From Phoronis australis (lineage: Eukaryota; Phoronida; Phoronidae): a DNA stretch of 33,984 nucleotides. How positions within the stretch are numbered: position 1 is the stretch's first letter; each line of letters opens with the position of its first letter. Of the stretch, positions 21,047 to 30,440 are shown piece by piece. The position numbers were made by a program, and so were the translations under genes. The notes below the pieces were generated by a model. That model was not told the origin of the DNA, searched no databases, and saw only the letters and a list, made by a program, of their open reading frames with translations. The stretch is taken from assembly GCA_002633005.1 (NCBI GenBank), contig NMRA01000450.1, positions 65,269 to 99,252 of the forward strand, in the 5' to 3' direction.

Positions 21047-21085
21047 AATGTTGCCCCCCCTTGTGATATCCTAGATCCGCCACTG
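21047..21085 (+). mobile_element. hAT-like right terminus
   Basis: TTGCCCCCCC...ATCCTAGATCCGCCACTG ends at 21085. The reverse complement CAGTGGCGGATCTAG is the common start of many animal hAT and hAT-MITE termini and matches the start at 33842. Confidence 0.55.
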
Positions 21086-21776
21086 TAATGTGCGTGTGGA
21101 TGCGCTACAAACTGTCTCTTAAAAAACTCTGAGTATTTTGGTGTGGTCAAGGATACCATTAAATTAGTTAAACAGCAACTTTTATTTTTTACAAGATTAG
21201 CTCTAAGAATTTTGTGAGTAAATTTATTATAGAAATCAAACTAAATAAGCAACTGAAATTTCCTAACAGCTTTTTAGAAGTAAGTTGTGACGTATTGAAT
21301 TACAATAAACTTCATAGAAATCGGCCTATGGTCATTTTACTATGAATGTACCTATTTTAAAAAAATATGTGCGCTTTTCCCTTTTCAAGTCGTAGGGCGC
21401 AGATTTCAAGAGGAGTCAAAATGCAGACACGGACCAAAACCTTAGACCAACATTGGCATCCCAGAACCTGTGACCGTGTTCAATCAACAACCCGATGGGA
21501 GGATTATCATTCATCCCAGAACAACTCTCCAATTGGAACTTCCATAAACTTTTGTTTTACTCTTTGTACATTAGTCCTCATAAACTTTGAATGTGTTAAT
21601 GCATTATAAAGAGCTCTACATCTAAAACAACTAGTAAGTCGTCTGATCTATTCTTCGTGCTACGGCATAGATTATGACATTTACATATTTGGTAATTGGT
21701 TGCCTGTATGCATAGTCAGTAAAAGGCATTTTGGCACCAAATTTCATCATGAGTGTGTGACCTATTGATCGTTTAA
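21086..21776. other. Stretch without recognised gene
   Basis: AT-rich sequence; nothing recognised on either strand. Confidence 0.4.
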
Positions 21777-24121
21777 AAACTTTGATGACCAGGCCTTCAA
21801 ATCGGATCTTGCTCTTGCTCCCTGGTCTGTCATCGAAGCCTATGATGACATGGATGATGCTCTTGATGCGTGGTACAAGTTATTTAACAGTATTTTAGAC
21901 AAACATGCTCCATGGAAAACTAGACGTGTGAAGAGATTACGTCAGCCTGAATGGTTCAGTGATGACATTTTTAAAGCTGTAAAGCTCAGGGACAGTTTAC
22001 GTAAGTGCGGAGGGTTACAAATAAGAGCGAAATCGTATTGTAACAATGATTAAAAAGGCTAAGAGTGACTATTACTCTTCACTGATCAGTAGTAATCTCA
22101 AAAATTCCAAAGTGTTATGGAAAGTCATCAGACAAGTTGCTCCTAAAGAAAAATCCTCATCGCCTTCCATGTTAAAGATTGATGAGGAGTGTGTTCATGA
22201 TAAATTTCAGATTGCCAATAGTTTTAACAATTTTTTACTGACATAGCTAGCAAACTTACTCGTGATCTTAAAGATACACACGCCACTCATAAAGATTTTA
22301 TTGACTTTGTTAGTTCCAGAGTTGAAAGTGACATTGGTTATGATATTCCTCTGGTAAATATGGAATTTGTAAATAAGTTCTTAAATGGTTTTAATCTTAA
22401 TAAAGCCACTGGAATGGATGATGTCATCTCCAAAGTTTTAAAACTAGGTCATGAGGAGCTGACACCATTCATCATCTATGTTTTAAACCATAGCATTAAA
22501 GCTTCCAAGTTTCCTAGTTTGTGGAAACTTGCAAAAGTATCCCCTTTACACAAAGGCGGTGCTACTGACAATGTAAACAATTACAAACCAATTTCAATTT
22601 TACCGGTCTTGTCTAAATTGTTGGAAAAGTATATTCACAATACCTGTCATTTATTTTTGACTGAGCATGATTGAGTAGTTGCATCTCAGACCGGTTTCAA
22701 AAGTGACCTCTCCTGTGAAACTTCCCTCATTAATATTGTTAACGGCTGGGCTCAGGGTGTAGATAGTGGTCACAACGTTGGTGTAGTATTTTTGGATTTA
22801 AAAAAAAGCTTTTGATCTCGTTGATCACAATATACTTCTAAGCAAATTGTTAATTTATAAGGTGGGCAAGGTCTCCCTAGACTGATTTAAATTATATCTC
22901 TCCGAGAAGTGCCAGCTTGTATCCCTTGATGGACATCTGTCTGAGTTCCGAGGTATCACACACGGTGTTCCCCAGGGATTCATCCTGGGACCTCTGCTGT
23001 TTTTACTTTTTATAGTCTACGAAAACACGGTTGACATGTATGCAGATGATACTACTTTGTCTGTCGTGGCAAACTCGCTGATCTCTGTAAAGGACAGACT
23101 GGATAAGGTTGCTACCTGGTGTACTGATAATAAAATGGTAATTAATGCTGAAAAAACAAAATGTACGAGTATTGCCACTGAGCAACGGCATAGTAGAAGT
23201 AATCTTGAGCTTAACATTGCTATTTCCAATGTACGCCTCAAATATGTTGACAGTGAAAAGTTATTAGGTGTTACTGTATACAAGACTCTCAGCTGGTCTA
23301 GCCATATAAATGGGACTGTGTCCAAAATTAGGAAGCGCCGTGGTCTTCTCCGGCGTATATCACCATTTCTTCCCACAGAAGAGCATCTGCAATATTTCAG
23401 CGCTTGTGTATTCCCTCTGTTCGTTATTGTAGTACAGTGTGGTCAGGATGCAATGCAAAACTAGTTTCCTCTTTATTGAAGACTCAAAAGCAGGCAGCCA
23501 GACTTGTTCTAGGTGTGCCCTTTGACACTCCGTCAACTCATATGTTTAATAGACTGGGGTGGCTCCCTATTGACAAATATTTTACATATAGGCGTCTGTG
23601 TATGATGCATAGGTGCTTTCACGGTAATGTACCGACTTATCTATCTCATAATCTCGTACTTATTTGAAATAGCCACCAGATCAGGACAAGATTTTCTGCA
23701 TCAAACAATTTGGTTTTGCCCAGACACAGAACATCGTTTTAATCTAAGTCCTTCTTTATTCAGACCATCAAACAGTGGAACAATTTGCCTAATAGTCTTA
23801 AGGATGCTGATTGTTGTGATAATTTCAGGCACCACCTCATCAGTTACCTGTGGTCGTCATAGATGTCCCTCCTTCTTGTCTTTCCAATATATTTATTTAT
23901 CTTTTATTCAATTTGTTTATCCAATTTGTAAATACTATTTTATTTAATGTATCTTATTGTATCTTAATTTAATCTGTTTATCTAACTAAATTTAATTGAT
24001 TTAATTTCTTGCTGCAGAGGACCATGCTGGATATTAGCCTTTGGCTAAAGCATACTTTGCATTTATTGTGTTTTTATCCTCTTTAAATAAAGTTTATTAT
24101 TATTGTTATTATTATTATTTT
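21777..24121 (+). mobile_element. CR1-like non-LTR retrotransposon, 5'-truncated and decayed
   Basis: The + strand carries the reverse transcriptase part of a CR1/L2-like LINE in several frames. In order: P-W-S-V-I ... W-Y-K-L-F-N-S-I-L-D-K-H-A-P-W-K (21777-22053), the region between endonuclease and RT; N-K-A-T-G-M-D-D and P-L-H-K-G-G ... N-N-Y-K-P-I-S-I-L-P-V-L-S-K (22360-22674), RT fingers; V-F-L-D-L-K-K-S-F (about 22786), where the first catalytic block's Ala is altered; G-V-P-Q-G type block near 22965; Y-A-D-D-T-T (23036), the catalytic D-D pair; then L-G-V and the C-terminal R-R-I, W-L-P, Y-L-S-H-N tail to about 23800. It ends in a TTATTATTATTG microsatellite (24088-24119), as CR1-like elements do. 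Stops and frameshifts make it inactive, and the endonuclease is missing. Confidence 0.85.
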
Positions 24122-24183
24122 TGCATTGATTAATCGAGACGATTGAATGTCACTATTGTACCATCTGCTGTTTTCCAAGCACA

Positions 24184-24435
24184 CTATCTGAATCGCCTTT
24201 GGTGGAACAAGACAGACTGTCCTCACGTGCAAAGCCAACTTGGGCAAACCACAGGCATCTTTGGTGTGGCCTCGTCAGATACCCAAGCATAGCTGATCAA
24301 GTTACAACGAGTACCACCAACAACGCTGGTGGAACAACTAGCGACACTAGCACATTGAAGGTCAACTTAGATACAGCTGATGATAGTGTACAGTTCAAGT
24401 GTCGTGTCCAACAGGCAACGCACTTTGCATGCTGA
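24184..24435 (+). pseudogene. Broken immunoglobulin-like domain
   Basis: One frame reads R-Q-T-V-L-T-C-K-A-N-L-G-K-P-Q-A-S-L-V-W, the B and C strands of an Ig domain with first Cys and core Trp. It then stops, and the next frame reads S-T-L-K-V-N-L-D-T-A-D-D-S-V-Q-F-K-C-R-V, the E-F strands with D-x-A-D-D and the second Cys. A one-base shift lies between them (about 24285). It seems a fossil of a host extracellular gene exon rather than a transposon. Confidence 0.55.
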
Positions 24436-24628
24436 AACTGGGGCTGTTCATGTATCTGGCAAGTCCAATCGCGCTGTAAACTGGTCTTCTATCTCTAAAA
24501 ATATCTTTTGTCTTGGACCACGAACTATCATAAAACAGGGCTCTAGATATCTTTTACTCGGATGGGAGGTGTTCTCTGAGCTTAAAAGTGATTCTTCATT
24601 ACTGCTTGAGACAAAACTTTGTGCTTGA
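24436..24628 (+). pseudogene. Possible NTR-like C-terminal fragment after the Ig domain
   Basis: The reading ending at 24628 has I-K-Q-G-S-R-Y-L-L-L-G-W-E-V, then S-S-L-L-L-E-T. This resembles the 'kkG..YLlmG' strand of netrin/TIMP-like (NTR) domains, which follow Ig domains in some secreted proteins. The frame differs from the Ig second half, so the fragment is likely part of the same dead gene. The call is tentative. Confidence 0.3.
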
Positions 24629-25637
24629 TATTATAAGGCGTCGTGGTTAAACGATCTTGCTAATCCTGGTTGATATATAATAAAGTTCTAGGTCTTTCGG
24701 AGCCCAGATAAAACCTCTAGTGTGAGTAAGGAACTAACTGAGACTAGTTTTCATGGTGAGTGATTCAAATCAGAACCTAGTTTTTATAGGAGGCAGGGTC
24801 CCAGCTCAGTCAACAAGTTCATTCAAAGCGGAGCAGACGACGTGCGCAGATGGCGGTATCCTATAAGCACGAGTGCTGAGTGTTCTATTGAGATTTCGAT
24901 TTAATAGTTTGCTGTTCAAGAGTGACTGCCCACTTATTAAACAGTAAAAATTGTTTCTTGTCATCAGCAAAACTACTTGCGCAAAAGGTGTTGCTTAACG
25001 GTACCTCTCGCAAAACCATTGTGGCCAGTAATCTTGGTTCGTAAACTGCAAATAGTAAGTTAACGTGAACAACATTCAGGCGCAGCTGTGACCATTCTAG
25101 TAGAATCTACTTACATGAGATCTTGGTTTTAACAATCTTGGTTTTGTATGATCTCCTAATCATTTAACTTGAAGACACGAGCGATTGTATTCCAAATATT
25201 TAATGTACGAGTTAGCTTTCTACCTGCCCTCTTCCGTGGCTACTTCAGCATTGGCAACGGAAACACAATGTCGACTTCTAAGGCCTTCCTGGTTTTATAC
25301 AAATATAACCCTTTAATGGCGGAAATGTATGGTATGCACTGACAACTTCGAAGTTCTTGATGTGTTGTGTATGACACTCATCAGAAATAAAATCCGCAGA
25401 AGTAGACATTGGGCCTGGTGTTTTTACAAGATGACCCAATTCAATCCAGTACTTGGGGAATTTGGGACTTGTTTGCAATATTATTCTCTTTATTACGAAT
25501 TCATAAATTCTTACATGATTTAAAAATGATGTAGCTAATCATGTTTCAGAATAATAGAACAAGAGTTTGCAAATGGCAACAGGCAATGTGAATACTTTGG
25601 AAATATTGAAAAGACTTTCATTTTTATGTCACATTAT
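24629..25637. other. Stretch without recognised gene
   Basis: No coding motif supported. Short open readings at 25278-25523 overlap on both strands and match nothing I know. Confidence 0.4.
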
Positions 25638-25907
25638 TTAAAGGCAAAGGCAACCTTTTTTCGTGTCACTTTTAGCAAAAATAAGGTTCGTTAATTATCC
25701 CAGACGCATTTTTCACTTAATTACAGCTTTTCGTAATTTGATTAATCTCACATCCTCTACTCCGGAAGTGACGTTTTGGGAGGCAAGAGTTTCGCGCCAA
25801 TTTATTTTCATTATACTCTGACTATGAGAGCTGTCGAGTCAGTCATTTTTCAACCTCGGTTGTGATACGTTCGGTCGTCGCTTGCTTTTGTTTACAAGTC
25901 AGTCAAC

Positions 25908-26141
25908 ATGCCAAGTTGTTGCTGCGTGCCGGGATGTCCTCATTATCGTCTCACATGCGCTTTGGGTACCTTGCGTCGCTTTCCGAAGGATGACACACTT
26001 CGCCGTACTTGTCTAGCTTGTTCATGTGAAGAACGCAACGCTACCCGTCCAGGCAACCTACAAAGTAGTGGAGGGTTACCGAGTGTGTGGCAAGCATTTT
26101 TCTGCCGTCAGATTACGACAGAGATATGTACGCTGAATTGA
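25908..26141 (+). pseudogene. THAP domain, start of Kolobok-like transposase (copy 2)
   Basis: It begins M-P-S-C-C-C-V-P-G-C-P-H-Y, followed by L-R-R-F-P-K-D-D-T-L-R-R. The core Trp of copy 1 is Cys here (L-R-R-T-C). The distal ligands are visible only in another frame (G-Y-R-V-C-G-K-H-F, about 26071-26100), so a frameshift separates the two halves of the zinc site. Confidence 0.7.
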
Positions 26142-26307
26142 TGAAGGTCCCTGCGAAAGAACGCCTGAAGAAGGATACCACACCGTAGCTGTTGATTCCC
26201 AGCAGTGCCCCGTCGCCAACCCCGAGAAGTGCGTTTTTGAAGCGAGAAGCCTCGCGAGCTGTGGCCACTATATACAGTGACTGGAGGCACTTCATCTACT
26301 GTCACCC

Positions 26308-26674
26308 GTGCCTCCGAACGTACCCCCATTGCGTGCAATTCCGGGAACTAGTAGTGATTCGCCCTGTGCTGTTGTCTCTAGCCCTGAGCCTGTAACCAGC
26401 CCTGCAGCGATGTTGAGTAGTGGGAATGAATACAGGCCCAGTTCGACACCCAGTGAAGAGGACAGTTCGTCATCCAATGAACCGATCGGTGAGCGTAAGT
26501 TTGATTAGTTTATTGTGGACTTGTATTGGAGCTATTTAGAAGGTGCTAGGTGTGTGGCGAGGGAGTCACACGGCGGGATGTAAGCAGTTTGGGTGCTCAG
26601 ACCACTCTCCAGTGGGAGTGTGTCGCGGGACACTCGGGCAAGTGGGACAGTTCTTCCTCAGTACGCGAGACGAA
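26308..26674 (+). pseudogene. Spacer and zinc-like segment of the Kolobok-like product (copy 2)
   Basis: The spacer S-S-P-E-P-V-T-S-P ... T-P-S-E-E-D-S-S-S-S stops after G-E-R-K-F-D (26508). From 26526 another frame reads L-E-L-F-R-R-C-stop-V-C-G-E and W-E-C-V-A-G-H-S-G-K-W-D-S-S, the same C-x2-C...C-x3-G-H pattern as copy 1, with one cysteine next to a stop. Confidence 0.5.
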
Positions 26675-26952
26675 AATGAGTACACCCCAGTACGCAGCAA
26701 CAGCGTGGCATGTTGTTGACTGACTCGTAAGCAAAAGCAAACGACGACCGAACTTGTCACAACCGAGGTAGAACAATGACTGACTCGACAGCTCTCACAG
26801 TCAGACTATATGAAAATGTCACTTCCGGAGTAGACGACGAGTAATTTATTAAATTACAAAAAGTAGTAAAAAAGTGAAAAATATGTCTGGGATAATCAAC
26901 GAACCTTATGTTTGCTAAACATGACATGAAAAAAAGTTGCCTTCGCCTTTAA

Positions 26953-27275
26953 CCATTTTGAATTTGTGCTGCCGCTCTGTTTCTACTGCCACAACCGAAA
27001 CAACAGAGAATGAGAAATTTGCGTTCGTCAGGGCTATTGCATGTGAGCCTGCTTTTCATTGGCTAGTCTAAACCATAGTAGCCACGGTGAAGTTTAGTAA
27101 CGTTAGAACTTCGCTAGAAAGCAAGACTTTGCGAGATTACTTGAGATATTGCAGTGTATTTTAAAAGAGAACACGTGACTTTGGATAGATATTAGCGAGA
27201 TCCTAGCTTAGGTCCTGGCGTTACTGAACTCCACTGACACTGACCAGCCCCAAGATGGCGCTGATCAGTTTAGCC
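26953..27275. other. Stretch without recognised gene
   Basis: Mixed-composition sequence. A CAAGATGGCGCTGA motif (about 27251), similar to YY1-type or initiator sites, lies just left of the inverted repeat at 27276. No coding support. Confidence 0.35.
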
Positions 27276-27338
27276 AACTCGCTGGTTCCCTGAGTGCCGC
27301 TAGGTGGGGCGGCTAAGCACGCAGGGAACCAGCGAGTT
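27276..27338. repeat. Perfect 17-bp inverted repeat with 29-nt loop
   Basis: AACTCGCTGGTTCCCTG (27276-27292) and its exact reverse complement (27322-27338), around a G-rich loop. TTTAGCC flanks the left arm and TAGCC the right arm as a direct repeat. The transcript could form a stable stem. Confidence 0.85.
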
Positions 27339-29325
27339 TAGCCATTCGAGGCTTGGTGAGAACAATGAACTCTAGCCCTGGAATTTCAACTTCCAACTCG
27401 CGATGGCTGAGGTTGCACCGCACATGCGTGGAATTTATTTGATTTCCTTTGTTCCGTGTTGGTTGTTCCTATGGAATTTGCTGCCAATAAAAATTTCACA
27501 AATCAGCCGTTTTTTTAACCGAATTGCATGAGTCGTAAGCCCTTCTTGAATGAATAAGAAGCGGTTGCCCCTCACAGAGGACATGGCTATGGATAAGTGT
27601 TCTCGTAGTTCGCTGAGGTTGAGTGGGGAAAGGGAATGCACGAAAACAGTCATTTGTTCTGCTGTTCTTTTCACAGTAAGTGCAAGAAGTGATGCGTGGA
27701 CTTCAACTATGTGTGCGCACATTCTGTCCTGTGAATTGTATTGGTCTGTCAAAAGGAGTGGCATCTGGTTTGCCAAGGACACCAGTTCTAAGTGATGTTG
27801 GGTATGTTGGAGAGACCATCTTAAAAACACGGCTACGTCAATTACATATTTATTTTTACACGCAAATGGACGATTATACATGAGCACATATTTAACCATT
27901 AATGAGCTTTCTAGAGTATGTAAATGCAAACCGTTCTTGACATTTAAGTACCATTGGGCCACCGCCGTAACTTGACTGATGTTCCCACCGTCAATGCTAC
28001 CACATTTGATATTACTTCTAGACACTTTAAACTGCTGATGATACTGCTACTCTACTACACAAGCCACACGCTTTAAGGCGTGAGGCTTACTTTCACACAT
28101 TTTTGGCGTGTTCCATTTTCCTACAAGAAGCTAGAATATAGTAACATTATCAATCACAGATCTTAGACTGGGAGTTACAACGTACGTAATTCTTAGATAA
28201 GGTCTCTGAGAGAGCCCTTATTTGATATTTACCATCAAAGTTCCAGCATTTTAGTCACTAATGTGATATAGAGTTACACACATTCCGGTTAACAAGTACT
28301 AGCTATGTGATAACATACTTTTTAAACACTGACAAAACAAGCATTTATGCAAAACACAGACCACATACACGAACACTGCTTAATGCAAATTAAATACACG
28401 TCACGTGAGTTGTAAGACCAATCTTTATGACAGAACAGCGAATTCAGTTCAGCTACTAAACATTGTTAACATTGAATTAAACACCCTACAGAAATAAAAG
28501 ACACGTCAATGAGTTTTAAGGCCTAGTGTCGAAATTTGTGAGAAAATTTTGAATACAACGCGCCTTTTGATTCCATATGTATTAGAACATCTCGGCAGTT
28601 TCGTGCAAGTGTGTTGAGTTGTAACGTGATCTGTCCATCAACGTTTTGGACTGCATACGGAATGCTGAAAAGTACACAGCAAAACAAACGATCCTTTTAC
28701 CGCTCTAAAGCTGTCAACATTGAATTTTTTAAAAGAATTGCTTTCATTGAGGCTCGGGAGTATTGCCACCCACACCAAATCTTGAATTGCTACCAAATTA
28801 GCTGGCAACTCGGTTCACAGACAATTTGTACATGCGCCATTTTCGACTTTGCAGTTTCAGGGTTGGCCAACTTCAGTAAACTCCGAAATATTTTCTAGCG
28901 TTGCTTGTGGCTCTGATGCTAAAATTGGCAACGGAAATAGAACCCTACTACTGCAAGGAATATTGAGACGCCGACTTTTGAGAGTGAACGACTGAAAATC
29001 GAATTTCCGCAAGCAAAATTTGACAAAATCTAGCTTTAAAAGTGCAGCAAACAGTATTACCAAAGTTTGTGAACGGTTTCATCTCACTTTCCGAAACCAA
29101 TACATCAATTATCCTTTACAGTTCAACTCCCCAGCACAAAGCGACAGACATAATTCCATCGTTTTTGTCGTCGTTTAACTTTTGTCCCGTACACTCCTCG
29201 CTACACTACTGCTACAACAAATTGTTACTCGTTTTTTTGGAATGAAGAAGAATATTGTCAACTTCCAAATTGACCCTTGGGCAGGTAGCGAACGTAAAGA
29301 TTAAGTTGTCTCACTTCACCAAACG
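27339..29325. other. Long stretch without a supported gene
   Basis: The - strand is open for 196 codons at 27435-28025 and the + strand for shorter stretches over the same span. No domain, repeat or codon pattern supports a gene. A + strand G-Y-V-G-E-T-I-L near 27800 faintly recalls a GIY-YIG motif but lacks the rest. From 28026 to 29325 nothing is recognised. Confidence 0.35.
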
Positions 29326-30440
29326 TTACATTAGGATGCAACCTCGTTTGTACATTTTATCGACAAAGCCACCGCCAGCTTCAGACGAAAGTTCGACCTC
29401 ACGCGACAATTCTCCTTCACGAGGCTGCACCGATGTACCTGACGGGTTATGTTCAATGGGAATAGCAGACGTCGTTACTGGATACTGTATAGCTGAACTG
29501 CTTATTGAGGTATCATCACGCGTGGGAGTAGCCTGAAAAGCAGCCGTGGACAATGCAGTTGAAGCGAAGTTCTCTTCTTGAAAGCCAAAACTTGTATCAA
29601 AACCCTCCATTTTAGTTGGCTCAGAATTCTCTGGCACTGAAGTTTGTTGTGTTATGGGATCAAACTGCTCTTGATAACATAATTCCTCAGTTGAATGTGA
29701 AACTGAAATCTCATCAATCATGTCTTTCGGTGTCCCCCCAAAGTCGACCTCACGCAGTAATTGTCCTTCATGAAGCTGCGCCGATGTATCTAGCGGGTTA
29801 TGTTCAATGGGAATAGCATACGTCGCTACTGGATCTTGTATAGTTGAACTGCTTATTGTGTTATCACCACGTGATCCAATAGCCTGCAAAGCAGTTGTGG
29901 ACAACGTAGTTGAAGCGAAGTTCTCTTCTTCAGAAACAGAACTGGTATTAAAACTTTCCATTTTAGTTGGCTAAGAATTCGCTGACACTGATGTTCGTTG
30001 TCGTATGGGAGAGGACTTTTTTTGGATAATATAATCCCTTAGCTGAATTTGAAACTGAAATCCCATCATTCATGTCTTTCAGTGTCCCCCCAAAATCGAT
30101 CTTACGCGACAATTCTTCTTCATGAAGTTGCGTTGATGTACCTAACGGGTTTCGTTCATGGGGAATAACAGAAGTTGCTGCTGCATTTTGTGTACTTGAA
30201 CTGATTATTGAGGTATCACCACGTGATCGAGTACCCTGCGAAGCAGACTTGGACAATGTAGTTGAAGCGACGTTGGCTTCTTGAAAGGCAGAACTGTTAT
30301 CAAAACGTTCCATTTTAGTTGGCTGAGAATTCGCTGACACATATTCGTTGTCGTATGGGAGCAAACTTTTCTCGATAACATAATCCCTCAGTTGAATGTG
30401 AAATTGAAATCCCATCAAGCATTTCTTTAAGTGTCTTCCC
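29326..30440 (-). repeat. 351-bp tandem repeat of former coding sequence downstream of the GTPase gene
   Basis: On the - strand the block C-C-A-A-C-T-A-A-A-A-T-G-G recurs with its right ends at about 30311, 29959 and 29608, spaced 352 and 351 bp, which is 117 codons. Each unit has P-T-K-M-E near its start, a Ser/Thr-rich middle with S-S-S or S-S-S-T, P-x-E-H-N-P, then F-G-G-T-x-K-D-M and I-S-V-S. The C-terminal 45 residues of the GTPase frame (from F-G-K-T-L-K-E-M, about 30440) are the tail of a preceding unit, so the array begins inside the gene. The last unit (to 29326) diverges after about 80 codons into a short tail ending in a stop. Readings of 159 and 211 codons (29963-30442 and 29326-29961) remain open inside the array. 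Confidence 0.85.

Larger units (their letters stand above)
25642..26948 (+). mobile_element. Kolobok-like THAP element, copy 2 (non-autonomous)
   Basis: This is the same element as 10869-12189 in the opposite orientation, flanked by TTAA (25638-25641 and 26949-26952). The termini are AGGCAAAGGCAACC and GTTGCCTTCGCCT, extended into inverted repeats of about 300 bp (landmarks GTTCGTTRATTATCCCAGAC, CCGGAAGTGAC, GTCGTCGYTTGC). Internal order is THAP (25908-26141), Ser/Glu spacer (26308-26508), then zinc-like segment (26526-26674). It is similar in length to copy 1 (1307 against 1321 bp) and has the same deletion of the catalytic part. Both therefore descend from one internally deleted master copy (inference). 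Confidence 0.85.

Noticed and set aside
27292-27318. GCCGCTAGGTGGGGC, similar to a CTCF site
   Set aside because: The match is partial, and CTCF is considered absent from cnidarians, the probable source. It is also the loop of the inverted repeat.
27680-27883. G-Y-V-G-E-T motif, like a GIY-YIG nuclease of a Penelope element
   Set aside because: The upstream GIY part, the distal Glu and Penelope reverse transcriptase are not seen.
27435-28025. 196-codon open reading on the - strand
   Set aside because: No recognisable domain, signal or repeat, and competing open readings on the + strand over the same span. Length alone is not enough in a 34-kb window.
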